Counted from the stretch's first letter, positions 44,309-55,017 are shown. The stretch: 64,000 bases of DNA from Pseudomonadota bacterium (GCA_021785405.1 JAJYFF010000002.1:51939-115938), one strand, 5' to 3'. Made by a program: numbers and translations. The notes: generated from the sequence alone by a model not told the origin.

Positions 44309-45613
44309 ATGACGACCGTCGCCGAGGTGCGGCTGTGGGGACGGCGGATCGGCGCGGTGTCGCAACCGGCCGAGGGGGGCGTCGCCGCGTTCGAGTACGA
44401 CCCGGCGTTCGCGCGCAGCGGCATCGAAGTCGCACCGCTGGTGATGCCGCTCGCGCCGCGCATCTACACCTTTCCGCAGTTACCGATGGCGGCGTTCCAG
44501 GGTCTGCCGGGCTTGCTCGCGGATTCCTTGCCGGATCGCTTCGGCCACGCGCTGATCGATGCCTGGCTCGTCTCGCAAGGTCGCAGTCCCGCGAGCTTCC
44601 AGGCGGTCGAGCGGCTGTGCTTCGTCGGTGCGCGCGGGATGGGGGCGCTCGAATATGCGCCGGCGGTTCGCGAAGGCCTCAGCCGCTCGGCGAAGCTGCG
44701 GGTCGACGCGCTGGTGCGCCTCGCGTCCGAGGTGCTCGGCGCGCGCCGCGCGCTCGCCGGCTCGCTCGACGTCGCGCGCCGCCACACGGCGCTCACCGAG
44801 ATCCTGCGGGTCGGGACCTCGGCGGGCGGCGCCCGCGCGAAGGCGGTGATCGCGTGGAACCCCGCGACCGACGAGGTGCGCTCGGGCCAGGTCGCGGCGC
44901 CGCCGGGGTTCACGTACTGGCTGCTCAAGTTCGACGGCGTCACCGGCAATCGCGACAAGGAGCTCGAGGATCCGCGCGGTTACACGGTCGTCGAATACGC
45001 GTACGCGCAGATGGCCGCGGCGGCCGGGATCACGATGATGGAATGCCGGCTCCTCGAGGAGGGCGGCCGGCGCCACTTCATGACGCGCCGCTACGATCGG
45101 CAGGATGACGGCGGGAAGTTGCACGTGCAGTCCTTGGGCGCCCTGGCGCATCTCGACTACAACGCCGCCGGCGCGCATTCCTACGAGCAGTGCTTCGCGG
45201 CGATCGAGCGCCTCGGGCTGCCGATGCGCGATCGGGAGCAGCAGTTCCGCCGCATGGTGTTCAACGTGGTCGCGCGTAACCAGGACGATCACGTGAAGAA
45301 CATCGCGTTCCTGATGGACAAGACCGGTCGCTGGTCGCTCGCACCGGCGTTCGACGTGACCTACGCGTACAACCCGGCCGGCGCGTGGACCGCGCAGCAT
45401 CAGATGACGATCAACGGCCGGCGCGCGGCGATCACCCGCGCGGACTTGCGCGCGGTGGCGGCCGTCGCGGGACTGAAGCGGGGGCGCGCGGACGCGCTGC
45501 TCGACGAGGTGCGCGGCGCGGTCGCGCGCTGGCCCGAGTTCGCGCGCGCGGTCGACGTGCCGGCCGCGATGCGCGAGTCGATCCAGGCGACGTTGCAGCT
45601 CGACCTCGCGTGA
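44309..45613 (+). CDS. hipA: HipA-like serine/threonine kinase toxin
   Basis: 434 aa, full length. N-terminal couple_hipA domain (VRLWGRRIGAVS; LPGLLADSLPDRFG), then the kinase core: RVGTSAGGARAKA (P-loop-like, with regulatory Ser), FTYWLLKFDG, catalytic NVVARNQDDHVKNIAFL (Asp near residue 323) and LAPAFDVTY (metal Asp). E. coli HipA phosphorylates glutamyl-tRNA synthetase. All catalytic residues are present, so the module appears intact. Confidence 0.92.
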   Translation: MTTVAEVRLWGRRIGAVSQPAEGGVAAFEYDPAFARSGIEVAPLVMPLAPRIYTFPQLPMAAFQGLPGLLADSLPDRFGHALIDAWLVSQGRSPASFQAVERLCFVGARGMGALEYAPAVREGLSRSAKLRVDALVRLASEVLGARRALAGSLDVARRHTALTEILRVGTSAGGARAKAVIAWNPATDEVRSGQVAAPPGFTYWLLKFDGVTGNRDKELEDPRGYTVVEYAYAQMAAAAGITMMECRLLEEGGRRHFMTRRYDRQDDGGKLHVQSLGALAHLDYNAAGAHSYEQCFAAIERLGLPMRDREQQFRRMVFNVVARNQDDHVKNIAFLMDKTGRWSLAPAFDVTYAYNPAGAWTAQHQMTINGRRAAITRADLRAVAAVAGLKRGRADALLDEVRGAVARWPEFARAVDVPAAMRESIQATLQLDLA

Positions 45614-45628
45614 GTCGCGCCGGCCGCC

Positions 45629-45658
45629 TTGCGGCGAAGCAGCAGCCGCGCCTACACT
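45629..45658 (+). promoter_or_regulatory. Possible promoter of the propeller lipoprotein
   Basis: TTGCGG at 45629-45634 and TACACT at 45653-45658, 18 bp apart, 34 bp before the GTG start. Confidence 0.35.
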
Positions 45659-45692
45659 GCGAGCACGATCACACGCCGACAGGGACGGTTCC

Positions 45693-47813
45693 GTGTCATC
45701 CCATTGCGCGCTCCGGTCCGTAGTCCTCGTCGCCGCCTGCGCGGTGCTGTCGGCGTGTGGCGGTGGCGGCGGTGGCGGCGGTGGCGGCAGCAGCAGCGCC
45801 GGCACGACCAGCCCGCCGAATGACGTGTCGATGACCGAGTCGCCGGCCTCGCTCACGGTGACCGCGCGGCAGAGCGACCCGGCGCCGACCGCGCAGTTCA
45901 CCTTGTTTTTCGCGACGACCGCGACGGGCTCGGTGCAAATCTCCCTCTCCGATCAATTCACGCAGAACGGGATCACCGGCATTTCCGCCGCTGCCGGTGC
46001 GACCAGCGCGAACACCGGCACCCTCGTGGTGCAGTTCAAGAGCCCCGCGACCTTGCCGCCGGGGACCTACACCGACACGGTCACGATCAAGGCGTGTTAC
46101 CAGAGTCCTTGCGTGGATCAGGTGCTCGGCAGTCCCGTGACCGTGACGACGACCTACACGGTCGTCGGCGTCGCGCCGACGCTCACCGCGATCTCGCCGA
46201 CCAGCACCGCCGCGGGCGTGCCGGGCTTCACCCTGACCGTGACGGGGAGCCCCTTCACCGCGCTGTCCGTCGTCCTCTGGAATGGCCAGCCGCTACCGAC
46301 CACGGTGGTTTCCGCGACCGAGCTCCGCGCGACGGTGCCGGCGACCGATCTCGCGTCGGCCGCGACCGTGCCCATCACGGTCGTCGACAGTTCGGGCGGC
46401 ACGCCCTCGGCGCCGATCGATTTCACGATCGAGCCGCCGGCCGCGCCGTCGCTCACCGCCGTGGCGCCCGCCACGCTCGCGGCCGGCAGCCCCGGCGCGA
46501 TGCTCGACGTCACGGGCAGCGGCTTCAATACGACCTCGACCGTGCAATGGAATGGCGTCGCGCTCGCGACGACCCCGCGGTCGACGACCGAGCTCGACGC
46601 GCAAGTGCCGGCGGCCGATCTCGCGGCGGTCGGCACCGCCGCCGTGACGGTCAGCAATGCGACGGCGCCGGCGGGCACGAGCGCCGCGACGAGCGTCGCG
46701 ATCGTCGATCAATCGCTCGATGCGGTCGCGTTCCAGATCACGCCGGCGCATGCCGGGGTGATGCAGTTCGCGAACTTCACGCTGCCGACCGCGATCCAGT
46801 GGCAAACGACGCTCGACGGCTTGCCCTCGTACCCGGTGATTGCCGACGGGAAGGTGTTTTTCACGGTGGAATTGATCGGCGACGCGGGCGAACTGGTGGC
46901 GCTCGATCAGGCGACCGGTGCGATCGCGTGGGGGCCCGTGCCGCTCGGCGCGCGCGGCAGCGCGACCTATGATTCCGGGACGGTGTTCGTGCTCAGCGAA
47001 TCCAGCGCGCTCGCGGGGGTGGTGCAGGCCTTCGACGCCGCGACCGGGGTGCAGCGCTGGAGCGTCTCGCTCACGTCCCAGCCTTACTTCGACGGGACTC
47101 CCGTGGCCGCGAACGGCATCGTCTACGTGGTCGGCACCGGCAACGGGTCGACGCTGTTCGCGATCTCCGAAGCGACGGGCGCCATTCTATGGACCGCCCC
47201 ATCGACCGCCGGTACCGCGCTCGCGACCCCGGCGGTGACGAGCAGCGGGGTCTATTTGCAATTCGGGTGCTCGACGGTCGACGAGGACCCGTCGACCGGG
47301 GCGCAGATCTGGAGCACACCCGGCACCTGTGCGGCCATTCCTGAGATCGTCCCGAGCGTCGCGAACGGCGTCGTGTATTCACCGGATGCGCCGAGTGGCT
47401 ATGGCGGCACCACGCTGAATGCGCAGACCGGCGTCACGCTCGGGTCCTACCAGGCCGATACGGCGCCGGCGATTGCGGCGACCGAGGGTTACTTCTTGCA
47501 AGCGGGGACGCTGCAGGCCGTCGACCTGGCATCGAACACGATCGCGTGGCGTTTCACCGGCGACGGCTCGCTGATGGGTGCACCGATCGTGGTCGATGGC
47601 GACGTCTTCATCAGTGGCTCCACCGGCGTGCTGTATGCGCTCGACGGCGCGACCGGCGCCGTGCGGTGGACGACGACGCTCCCGAACGCCGCCGATTCGG
47701 GCAACGGCTGGGACACGGGCCTGCCGTTCGGCGGCATCGGCGCCGGGGATGGCCTGCTGGTGGTGCCCGCCGGCAATACCGTGACCGCGTACACCCTGTC
47801 GACGAACCCCTAG
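45693..47813 (+). CDS. Lipoprotein with two IPT/TIG domains and a PQQ-type beta-propeller
   Basis: 706 aa. Signal peptide with lipobox VLSACG (Cys22) followed by ten glycines. Residues about 45-150 form a strand-rich domain; two IPT/TIG modules follow (PTLTAISPTSTAAGVPGFTLTVTGSPF and PSLTAVAPATLAAGSPGAMLDVTGSGF). The C-terminal 340 residues hold PQQ/quinoprotein-like propeller repeats (LVALDQATGAIAWG, VQAFDAATGVQRWS, LFAISEATGAILW, LYALDGATGAVRW). It is probably cell-surface or periplasmic, with a binding or adhesion role; no catalytic motif seen. GTG start. Confidence 0.8.
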   Translation: MSSHCALRSVVLVAACAVLSACGGGGGGGGGGSSSAGTTSPPNDVSMTESPASLTVTARQSDPAPTAQFTLFFATTATGSVQISLSDQFTQNGITGISAAAGATSANTGTLVVQFKSPATLPPGTYTDTVTIKACYQSPCVDQVLGSPVTVTTTYTVVGVAPTLTAISPTSTAAGVPGFTLTVTGSPFTALSVVLWNGQPLPTTVVSATELRATVPATDLASAATVPITVVDSSGGTPSAPIDFTIEPPAAPSLTAVAPATLAAGSPGAMLDVTGSGFNTTSTVQWNGVALATTPRSTTELDAQVPAADLAAVGTAAVTVSNATAPAGTSAATSVAIVDQSLDAVAFQITPAHAGVMQFANFTLPTAIQWQTTLDGLPSYPVIADGKVFFTVELIGDAGELVALDQATGAIAWGPVPLGARGSATYDSGTVFVLSESSALAGVVQAFDAATGVQRWSVSLTSQPYFDGTPVAANGIVYVVGTGNGSTLFAISEATGAILWTAPSTAGTALATPAVTSSGVYLQFGCSTVDEDPSTGAQIWSTPGTCAAIPEIVPSVANGVVYSPDAPSGYGGTTLNAQTGVTLGSYQADTAPAIAATEGYFLQAGTLQAVDLASNTIAWRFTGDGSLMGAPIVVDGDVFISGSTGVLYALDGATGAVRWTTTLPNAADSGNGWDTGLPFGGIGAGDGLLVVPAGNTVTAYTLSTNP
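45759..45788 (+). repeat. Nine-base GGCGGTGGC repeat encoding polyglycine
   Basis: Three perfect copies of the 9-mer plus GGC, coding for ten glycines right after the lipobox cysteine. Copy-number changes would stay in frame and vary the length of a flexible tether. Confidence 0.85.
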
Positions 47814-47843
47814 CGCAGCCGGGGCCGGGCGTCGACCGCAGCC

Positions 47844-47872
47844 TTTACTCGGGGGTGCGAATTGGCTAGGAT
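47844..47872 (+). promoter_or_regulatory. Promoter of the ugd-man-arn operon
   Basis: TTTACT at 47844-47849 and TAGGAT at 47867-47872 with a 17-bp spacer. Transcription would start near 47879, giving an AT-rich leader of about 30 bases with no obvious Shine-Dalgarno before the ugd ATG. Confidence 0.55.
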
Positions 47873-47909
47873 GCCGGCCTATTTTTCGTTCTAAATCAGA
47901 TTATTACAG

Positions 47910-49235
47910 ATGAAAATCACGATCTTCGGATCGGGCTACGTCGGTCTCGTGACCGGTGCCTGCCTCGCCGATGCGGGCAACCACGTCGTCTGCGTCGACG
48001 TCGACGCCGCGAAGATCGCCCGCCTGAACCGCGGCGAGATCCCGATCCACGAGCCGGGGCTCGAGGCGATCGTGCGCCGCAACGCCGCCGCCGGGCGTCT
48101 GCGCTTCACGCTCGATCCGGACGAGGGGGTCGCCCACGGCCTCTTCCAGTTGATCGCGGTCGGCACGCCCCCCGATGAGGACGGCTCGGCGGACCTGCGC
48201 CACGTGCTCGCGGTCGCGCGCACGATCGGCGAGCGCATGAGCGAGTACAAGGTCGTGATCACGAAGTCGACGGTGCCGGTCGGCACCGCCGACAAGGTGC
48301 GCGAGGCGGTGCGCGGGGCGGTTGCGCGGCGCGGGCTGCCGCTCGCGTTCGACACGGTCTCGAACCCGGAATTCCTGAAGGAAGGCGCGGCGATCGCGGA
48401 CTTCATGAAGCCCGACCGGGTCGTGGTCGGCACCGACAGCGAGCGCGCGGCGCAGTTGATGCGCGCGCTCTACGAGCCGTTCACGCGCAATCACGACCGC
48501 ATGATCGTGATGGACATCCGCTCCGCGGAGCTCACCAAGTACGCGGCGAACGCGATGCTCGCGACCAAGATCAGCTTCATGAACGAGCTCGCGAACCTCG
48601 CCGAGCACTTCGGCGCCGACATCGAGCAGGTGCGGCTCGGGATCGGTTCGGATCCGCGGATCGGCTACTCCTTCATCTATCCCGGCGTCGGCTACGGCGG
48701 ATCGTGCTTCCCGAAGGACGTGAAGGCGCTCGCGCGCTCGGCGGCCGAGGTCGGCTACGACGCGCGGATCCTCGCGGCGGTCGAGTCGGTGAACGCGCGC
48801 CAGAAGCAGCGGCTCCTCGAGAAGATGCGCACGCACTTCGACGCGCTCGCGGATCGCACCTTCGCGCTCTGGGGCCTCGCGTTCAAGCCGAACACCGACG
48901 ACATGCGCGAGGCGGCGAGCCGCGTGCTGATCGACGCGCTGCTCGCGGCGGGCGCGCGGGTGCAGGCCTACGACCCGGTCGCGATGGGCGAGGCGCGCCG
49001 GCTCTACGGCGAGCAGCCCGCGCTGGTGCTGTGCCGCGACGCCGGCGAAGCGCTCGCGGGCGCCGATGCGTTGGTGATCGTGACCGAGTGGCAAGAGTTC
49101 CGCAGTCCCGACTTCGAGGCGATCAAGGCGAGCCTGAAGCACCCGGTGATCTTCGATGGCCGCAACCTCTACGATCCGGCACAGATGCACGCGCTGGGCT
49201 TCAGTTATTATGCGATCGGCCGCGGCAAGCGCTGA
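47910..49235 (+). CDS. ugd: UDP-glucose 6-dehydrogenase
   Basis: 441 aa. NAD-binding [19 protein letters not shown] at the N-terminus, [24 protein letters not shown], a central [16 protein letters not shown] with the catalytic Cys (near 266) and [16 protein letters not shown]. Oxidises UDP-glucose to UDP-glucuronate, the precursor both for acidic EPS sugars and for UDP-Ara4N made by the arn enzymes downstream. First gene of the operon. Confidence 0.97.
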   Translation: MKITIFGSGYVGLVTGACLADAGNHVVCVDVDAAKIARLNRGEIPIHEPGLEAIVRRNAAAGRLRFTLDPDEGVAHGLFQLIAVGTPPDEDGSADLRHVLAVARTIGERMSEYKVVITKSTVPVGTADKVREAVRGAVARRGLPLAFDTVSNPEFLKEGAAIADFMKPDRVVVGTDSERAAQLMRALYEPFTRNHDRMIVMDIRSAELTKYAANAMLATKISFMNELANLAEHFGADIEQVRLGIGSDPRIGYSFIYPGVGYGGSCFPKDVKALARSAAEVGYDARILAAVESVNARQKQRLLEKMRTHFDALADRTFALWGLAFKPNTDDMREAASRVLIDALLAAGARVQAYDPVAMGEARRLYGEQPALVLCRDAGEALAGADALVIVTEWQEFRSPDFEAIKASLKHPVIFDGRNLYDPAQMHALGFSYYAIGRGKR

Positions 49236-49253
49236 GCGCTCGAGGACACAGGC

Positions 49254-50678
49254 ATGAGCACGGTGATCCCGGTGATCCTGTCGGGCGGCGCGGGCACGCG
49301 GCTGTGGCCGCTGTCGCGCGAGATGTACCCGAAGCAGCTGCTCGCGCTCGCGAGCAAGCAGACGATGCTGCAGGACACCGTCCTGCGGCTCGCCGGCATC
49401 GCGGACGCCGCGGCGCCGATCGTCGTGTGCAACGAGGCGCACCGGTTCACGGTCGCCGAGCAGCTGCGGCTCCTCGATCAGCCGGCCGCGGCGATCCTGC
49501 TGGAGCCCGTCGGCCGCAACACCGCGCCCGCGGTCGCGCTCGCGGCGCTCGCGGCGCGGCGGATCGACGCGGACGCGGTGCTGGTGATCGCACCCGCCGA
49601 CCACGTGATCCGGGATGCGCTCGCGTTCCAGCGCGCGGCGGCCGAGGCGGTCGCGCTCGCGCGCGCCGGTCACCTCGTGACCTTCGGGATCGTCGCGCAC
49701 GCGCCCGAGATCGGCTACGGCTACATCCGCCGCGGCGAACCGGTCGGCGCCGCCTACCAGGTCGCCGAGTTCACCGAGAAGCCGCCGCTCGAGCTCGCCG
49801 AGCAGTTCGTCGCGTCCGGCGACTATTACTGGAACAGCGGGATGTTCGTGTTCACCGCGGCACGCTTCCTCGAGGCGCTCGAGCAGCTCGCGCCGGACAT
49901 CCTCGCGGCGACGACCGCGGCGTTCGCCGCGGCGACGCAGGATCTCGACTTCACCCGGATCGACCGCGCCGCGTTCGAGCGCTGCCGCAGCGAGTCGATC
50001 GACTACGCGGTGATGGAGAAGACCCGCGACGCGGTCGTCGTGCCGCTCGACGCGGGCTGGAGCGACGTCGGCTCCTGGTCCTCGCTGTTCGATGCGCTCG
50101 TCGCCGACGAGAACGGCAACGTGCTCCAGGGCGACGTGATCGTGCACGACACCGAGGATTGCTACGTGCACTCGACCAGCCGGCTGGTCGCGACGGTCGG
50201 CCTCGAGGACCACGTCGTCGTCGAGACCAAGGACGCGGTCCTGGTCGCGCCGAAGGGCCGGGTGCAGGACGTGAAGGAACTCGTCGGCCGGCTGAAGAAG
50301 TCCGGGCGCTCGGAGTCCGCGTTGCATCGCGAGGTGTTCCGCCCCTGGGGCAGCTACGACAGCATCGACGCGGGCGCGCGCTTCCAGGTGAAGCGCCTCA
50401 CGGTGAAGCCGGGCGGGGTGCTGTCGCTGCAGATGCACCATCACCGCGCCGAGCACTGGATCGTCGTGTCCGGCACCGCGAAGATCACCCGCAACGGCGA
50501 GACCTTCCTGCTGTCGGAGAACCAGTCGACGTTCATCCCGATCGGCGCGACCCATCGGATCGAGAACCCGGGCAAGGTGCCGCTGCACCTGATCGAGGTG
50601 CAGTCCGGCTCCTACCTCGGCGAGGACGACATCGTGCGCCTGGAGGACAACTACGGCCGCGAGGGCACGAACACGTGA
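49254..50678 (+). CDS. manC: Mannose-1-phosphate guanylyltransferase / mannose-6-phosphate isomerase
   Basis: 474 aa, bifunctional type II enzyme. N-terminal GDP-mannose pyrophosphorylase with [22 protein letters not shown] and [13 protein letters not shown]; a [13 protein letters not shown] motif mid-protein; C-terminal cupin isomerase domain with [20 protein letters not shown] and [20 protein letters not shown]. It makes GDP-mannose together with manB. Its TGA overlaps the manB GTG. Confidence 0.96.
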   Translation: MSTVIPVILSGGAGTRLWPLSREMYPKQLLALASKQTMLQDTVLRLAGIADAAAPIVVCNEAHRFTVAEQLRLLDQPAAAILLEPVGRNTAPAVALAALAARRIDADAVLVIAPADHVIRDALAFQRAAAEAVALARAGHLVTFGIVAHAPEIGYGYIRRGEPVGAAYQVAEFTEKPPLELAEQFVASGDYYWNSGMFVFTAARFLEALEQLAPDILAATTAAFAAATQDLDFTRIDRAAFERCRSESIDYAVMEKTRDAVVVPLDAGWSDVGSWSSLFDALVADENGNVLQGDVIVHDTEDCYVHSTSRLVATVGLEDHVVVETKDAVLVAPKGRVQDVKELVGRLKKSGRSESALHREVFRPWGSYDSIDAGARFQVKRLTVKPGGVLSLQMHHHRAEHWIVVSGTAKITRNGETFLLSENQSTFIPIGATHRIENPGKVPLHLIEVQSGSYLGEDDIVRLEDNYGREGTNT

Positions 50679-52048
50679 AGCCGATCACCTGCTTCAAGGC
50701 CTACGACTTGCGCGGGCGGATCCCGGACGAGTTGAACGAGGACGTTGCGTACCGGGTCGGCCGCGGCTACGCGGCGTTCCTGTCGCCGCGGCGGGTCGTC
50801 GTCGGCCGCGACATCCGCTTATCGAGCGCGGCGCTCGCCACGGCGCTCGCGAGCGGGCTCACCGACGCTGGGGTCGACGTCGACGAGATCGGCGTCTGCG
50901 GGACCGAGGGCGTGTACTTCGCGACCTTCGACGGCCGCTACGACGGCGGGATCATGGTGACCGCGAGCCACAACCCCGCGGACTACAACGGGATGAAGTT
51001 CGTGCGCGAGGGCTCGCGGCCGGTGAGCGCCGACAACGGCCTCGCCGAGATCCGCGCGTACGCCGAGCGCAGCGACTTCACCGCGCCGGCGCGCCCCGGC
51101 GCCCGCCGCGAGATCGACGTGAGCGCGGCCTACGTCGCGCACCTGCTCTCCTACGTCGATCGCGCGAAGCTGCGACCGCTGAAGATCGTCGTGAACGCGG
51201 GCAACGGCGGCGCGGGCCTCGTGATCGACCGGCTCGAGCCGTACTTGCCGTTCGAGTTCGTGAAGCTGCATCACGAGCCCGACGGGCGCTTCCCGAACGG
51301 GATCCCGAACCCGATGCTCGAGGAGAATCGCCGGCCGACGATCGAGGCGATCCGCCGCCACGGCGCGGACCTCGGGATCGCGTGGGACGGGGACTTCGAC
51401 CGCTGCTTCCTGTTCGACGAGCACGGCGGATTCATCGAGGGGTACTACATCGTCGGCCTGCTCGCCTCGCTCCTGCTGCGTGGCGAGCCCGGCGGGCGCG
51501 TCGTGCACGACCCGCGGCTCACCTGGAACACGATCGAGACGGTGCGCGCCGCGGGCGGCGAGCCGGTGCTGTGCAAGTCCGGGCACGCGTTCATCAAGGC
51601 GAAGATGCGCGCCGTCGACGCCGTGTACGGCGGCGAGATGAGCGCGCACCACTACTTCCGGCGCTTCGCGTACTGCGACAGCGGGATGATCCCGTGGCTG
51701 CTCGTGACCCAGCTCTTAGGCGAGAGCGGTCGGACGCTCTCGGAACTCGTCGGCGCGCGGATGCGGGCGTTCCCGGCGAGCGGCGAGATCAACTACCGCG
51801 TGCCCGACGCCGCGCGCGCGATCGCGGCGATCGAGGCGGCCTACGCGAGCGCGGCGCTCGGCGTCGATCGCACCGACGGCCTGTCGTTCGAATTCCCGGA
51901 CTGGCGCTTCAACCTGCGCAGCTCCAACACCGAACCGCTCCTGCGGCTGAACGTCGAGGCGCGCGGTTCCGCGGCGCTGATGCGCGAGCGCACCGGCGAG
52001 ATCGAGCGGCGGCTGCGCGACGCAGGCGCGGTCCCGGCGGATCATTAG
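50675..52048 (+). CDS. manB: Phosphomannomutase (phosphohexomutase)
   Basis: 457 aa. The four phosphohexomutase elements are present in order: phosphoserine loop [15 protein letters not shown] (Ser near 98), metal loop WDGDFDRCF (near 238), sugar loop [10 protein letters not shown] and phosphate-binding [23 protein letters not shown] at the N-terminus is typical of ManB/CpsG/AlgC. It may also act as phosphoglucomutase for the rml and ugd routes. GTG start overlapping manC. Confidence 0.93.
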   Translation: MKPITCFKAYDLRGRIPDELNEDVAYRVGRGYAAFLSPRRVVVGRDIRLSSAALATALASGLTDAGVDVDEIGVCGTEGVYFATFDGRYDGGIMVTASHNPADYNGMKFVREGSRPVSADNGLAEIRAYAERSDFTAPARPGARREIDVSAAYVAHLLSYVDRAKLRPLKIVVNAGNGGAGLVIDRLEPYLPFEFVKLHHEPDGRFPNGIPNPMLEENRRPTIEAIRRHGADLGIAWDGDFDRCFLFDEHGGFIEGYYIVGLLASLLLRGEPGGRVVHDPRLTWNTIETVRAAGGEPVLCKSGHAFIKAKMRAVDAVYGGEMSAHHYFRRFAYCDSGMIPWLLVTQLLGESGRTLSELVGARMRAFPASGEINYRVPDAARAIAAIEAAYASAALGVDRTDGLSFEFPDWRFNLRSSNTEPLLRLNVEARGSAALMRERTGEIERRLRDAGAVPADH

Positions 52049-52058
52049 AGGCGCGCGC

Positions 52059-53018
52059 GTGGCCCGGCCGGTTCCCAAGCTGTCGATCGTGATCCCCGTG
52101 TACAACGAGGAGTCGGTGTTGCCGACGCTGTTCGCGCGGCTGTACGCGGCGCTCGATGCGCTCGCGGTGAGCTACGAATGCGTGTTCGTCAACGACGGCA
52201 GCCGCGACCGCTCGGCGGCGCTGCTGCGGGAGCAGTTCGCGCGCCGCCCGCGGGAGACGCGGGTGGTGCTGTTCCACGCGAACTTCGGCCAGCACTCGGC
52301 GGTGATGGCGGGGCTCGCGCACGCGCGCGGCGAGTACGTGGTCACGCTGGACGCGGACCTGCAGAACCCGCCGGAGGAGATCGGCCGGATCCTCGCGAAG
52401 CTCGAGGAGGGCTACGACTACGTCGGCACGATCCGGATGCAGCGCCAGGATCGGCTGTGGCGGCGCGCGTTCTCGCGCGCGATCAACCGCCTGCGCGAGT
52501 GGATCACGCCGGTGCGGATCACCGACCAGGGCTGCATGATGCGCGGCTATTCGCGCTCGATCGTCGAGGCGCTGAACCAGACCCGCGAGGTCAACACGTT
52601 CATTCCCGCGCTCGCGTCGCTCTATGCGATGCGCCCGGTCGAGATCCCGATCGCGCACGAGGAACGCTTCGCCGGCGCGTCGAAGTACTCGATGTACAGC
52701 CTGATCCGCCTGAACTTCGACCTGATCACCGGCTTCTCGCTGGTGCCGCTGCAGTTCTTCTCGATGGTCGGGATGGCGATCTCGCTGCTGTCGGCGGTGC
52801 TGGTCGTGTACCTCGCGCTGCAGCGCCTGTTCTTCGGCCCGCAGGTCCAGGGCGTGTTCACGCTGTTCGGGATCTTGTTCTTCCTGGTCGGGATCGCGCT
52901 GTTCGGGATCGGGCTGCTCGGCGAGTACGTCGGGCGGATCTACGCGCAGGTGCGCGAGCGTCCGCGCTACATCATCCAGGCGGTGCTCGAGGCCGACGCC
53001 GGGGACGAGCGCGCGTGA
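52059..53018 (+). CDS. arnC: Undecaprenyl-phosphate 4-deoxy-4-formamido-L-arabinose transferase
   Basis: 319 aa, GT2 with two C-terminal membrane helices (about 225-255 and 262-290). SIVIPVYNEESVLPTLF, CVFVNDGSRDRS, HANFGQHSAVMAGLAHARG, TLDADLQNPPEEI and GCMMRGYSRSIV are typical of ArnC. It transfers Ara4FN to undecaprenyl phosphate. GTG start 10 bp after manB. Dolichol-phosphate-mannose-synthase-like enzymes are related, but the next six genes fix the Ara4N role. Confidence 0.93.
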   Translation: MARPVPKLSIVIPVYNEESVLPTLFARLYAALDALAVSYECVFVNDGSRDRSAALLREQFARRPRETRVVLFHANFGQHSAVMAGLAHARGEYVVTLDADLQNPPEEIGRILAKLEEGYDYVGTIRMQRQDRLWRRAFSRAINRLREWITPVRITDQGCMMRGYSRSIVEALNQTREVNTFIPALASLYAMRPVEIPIAHEERFAGASKYSMYSLIRLNFDLITGFSLVPLQFFSMVGMAISLLSAVLVVYLALQRLFFGPQVQGVFTLFGILFFLVGIALFGIGLLGEYVGRIYAQVRERPRYIIQAVLEADAGDERA

Positions 53019-53971
53019 CCCGCGCGGTCGTGTTCGCGTACAGCGAGGTCGGCGCACGCTGCCTCGCGGTGCTCCTCGCGCAGGGCGTCGAGGTGCCGCT
53101 GCTGTTCACGCACGCCGACGATCCGCACGAGCGGCGCTGGTTCGCGAGCGTCGCCGAGCTCGCGCGGGCGCAGGGCCTGCGGGTCGTGACCCCGGAGGAC
53201 CCGAACACCCCCGAGTGGATCGAGACGGCGCGCGCGCTGCACCCGGATTTCCTGTTCTCGTTCTATTACCGGCACCTGCTCGCGCCCGGCTGGCTCGATC
53301 TCGCGCCGCGCGGCGCGCTGAACCTGCACGGCTCGCTGCTGCCGAAGTACCGGGGCCGCGCACCGGTGCACTGGGCGATCTTGAACGGCGAGACCGAGAC
53401 CGGCGCGAGCCTGCACACGATGGTCGAGAAGCCGGATGCCGGCGCGCTCGTCGACCAGGCGTCGGTGCCGATCGGCGCGAACGACGATGCGCTCGCGGTG
53501 TCGCTGCGGGTCGCCGAGGCCGCCGCGGTCGTGCTCGCGCGCAGCCTGCCGCGGCTGATCGCCGGCACCGCCACCGCGGTGCCGCTCGATCTCGCGCGCG
53601 GCTCGTATTTCGGGCGGCGCCGCCCCGAGGACGGCCGGATCGATTGGCGGCGCGGCGCGCAGGCGGTGCACGACCTGGTGCGCGCGGTCGCGCCGCCGTT
53701 CCCGGGGGCGTTCTGCGAGGCCGCCGGGCACCGCCTCGAGTTCCACGAGACACGCCTCGACCCCGCGCCCGCGCGCGATGCCGGGCGCGCGCCGTGCCTG
53801 TATGCTAGCGAGGGGGCGTGGTTCGTCGACTGCCCCGACGGCCGCCGTCTGCGAGTGCTGAAGCTCGTGGTCGACGGTCGACCGGCGACCCCGGAGGCGC
53901 CGCCAACCGCGCTCGCGCGGCTGCCGCTCGCGCTCGACGACCGCGAAGACCTGGCGAGGAGCCGAAATTGA
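53015..53971 (+). CDS. arnA: UDP-Ara4N formyltransferase (separate ArnA N-terminal domain)
   Basis: 318 aa. Formyltransferase fold with FSFYYRHLL, the N-H-D catalytic set in LNLHGSLLPKYRGRAPVHWAI (Asn/His near 101/103) and MVEKPDAGALVDQ (Asp near 141), plus a C-terminal FMT_C-like domain (YFGRRRPEDGRIDW). In E. coli this is the N-terminal half of bifunctional ArnA; here it is its own gene. GTG start overlapping arnC; its stop overlaps the TTG of the decarboxylase. Confidence 0.93.
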   Translation: MTRAVVFAYSEVGARCLAVLLAQGVEVPLLFTHADDPHERRWFASVAELARAQGLRVVTPEDPNTPEWIETARALHPDFLFSFYYRHLLAPGWLDLAPRGALNLHGSLLPKYRGRAPVHWAILNGETETGASLHTMVEKPDAGALVDQASVPIGANDDALAVSLRVAEAAAVVLARSLPRLIAGTATAVPLDLARGSYFGRRRPEDGRIDWRRGAQAVHDLVRAVAPPFPGAFCEAAGHRLEFHETRLDPAPARDAGRAPCLYASEGAWFVDCPDGRRLRVLKLVVDGRPATPEAPPTALARLPLALDDREDLARSRN

Positions 53972-55017
53972 AAAACGTGTTGATCCTCGGGGTGAACGGC
54001 TTCATCGGCCATCATCTCAGCAAGTACATCCTGGCGCACACCGACTGGCAGATCTACGGGATGGACCTGCAGTCCGACCGCGTCTCGACCTTGATGACCA
54101 ACCCGCGCTTCCACTTCGTCGAAGGCGACATCACGATCAATAAGGAGTGGGTCGAGTACCAGGTGCGCAAGTGCGACGTGATCCTGCCGCTGGTCGCGAT
54201 CGCGACGCCGGCGACCTACGTGAGCGCGCCGCTCAAGGTGTTCGAGCTGGATTTCGAGGCGAACCTGCCGATCATTCGCCACTGCGTGAAGTACGGCAAG
54301 CGGGTGGTGTTCCCCTCGACCTCGGAAGTCTACGGCGCGTCGCGCGACCAGGCGTTCGACCCCGCGACCTCGGAGCTCGTCCTGGGGCCGATCCACGAGC
54401 AGCGCTGGATCTACTCCTGCGTGAAGCAGCTGCTCGACCGGGTGATCTGGGCGTACGGGCAGCAGGGTCTGCAGTTCACGCTGTTCCGGCCGTTCAACTG
54501 GGTCGGCTCGGGCCTCGACAGCATCGACACGCCGAAGGAAGGCAGCTCGCGGGTGCTCACGCAGTTTCTCGGCCACATCGTGCGCGGCGAGTCGATCAAG
54601 CTCGTCGACGGCGGCCGGCAGACGCGCGCGTTCACCTACGTGGACGACGCGGTCGAATGCCTCACCACGATCATCGACAATCCGGGCGGGATCGCCGACG
54701 GCAAGATCTACAACATCGGCAACCCGCACAACCTCTACTCGATCCGCGAGCTCGCCGAGATGATGCTCGAGATCGCGCGCGCACGCCCGGAGTACGCGCC
54801 GACCGCGCGCCTGACGACGCTCGTCGAGGTCTCGGCGATGCAGTACTACGGCAAGGGCTACGCGGACATCCCGGCGCGCCTGCCGTCGATCGCGAACACG
54901 ACCGCGGAGCTCGGCTGGACGCCGAAGACCGACATGCGCACCGCGCTCCACGCGATCTTCGACGCGTACGCGCACGCGCTGCCGTCGGCCTCGGCGCTGC
55001 TGTCGCGCGATGCGTGA
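53968..55017 (+). CDS. arnA: UDP-glucuronate decarboxylase (separate ArnA C-terminal domain)
   Basis: 349 aa, extended SDR. NVLILGVNGFIGHHLSKYIL at the N-terminus, IATPATYVSAPLKVFELDFE, PSTSEVYGAS, QRWIYSCVKQLLDRVIWAYG (YxxxK) and FRPFNWVG are nearly the E. coli ArnA dehydrogenase motifs. It oxidatively decarboxylates UDP-GlcA to UDP-Ara4O. The TTG start follows AGGAG by 6 bp. Fission from the formyltransferase is clean: the two frames overlap by 4 bp. Confidence 0.94.
   Translation: MKNVLILGVNGFIGHHLSKYILAHTDWQIYGMDLQSDRVSTLMTNPRFHFVEGDITINKEWVEYQVRKCDVILPLVAIATPATYVSAPLKVFELDFEANLPIIRHCVKYGKRVVFPSTSEVYGASRDQAFDPATSELVLGPIHEQRWIYSCVKQLLDRVIWAYGQQGLQFTLFRPFNWVGSGLDSIDTPKEGSSRVLTQFLGHIVRGESIKLVDGGRQTRAFTYVDDAVECLTTIIDNPGGIADGKIYNIGNPHNLYSIRELAEMMLEIARARPEYAPTARLTTLVEVSAMQYYGKGYADIPARLPSIANTTAELGWTPKTDMRTALHAIFDAYAHALPSASALLSRDA

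Noticed and set aside
47904..50588. Long minus-strand open frame opposite ugd and manC
   Set aside because: Antisense shadow of two clear enzymes; composition artefact of GC-rich codons.
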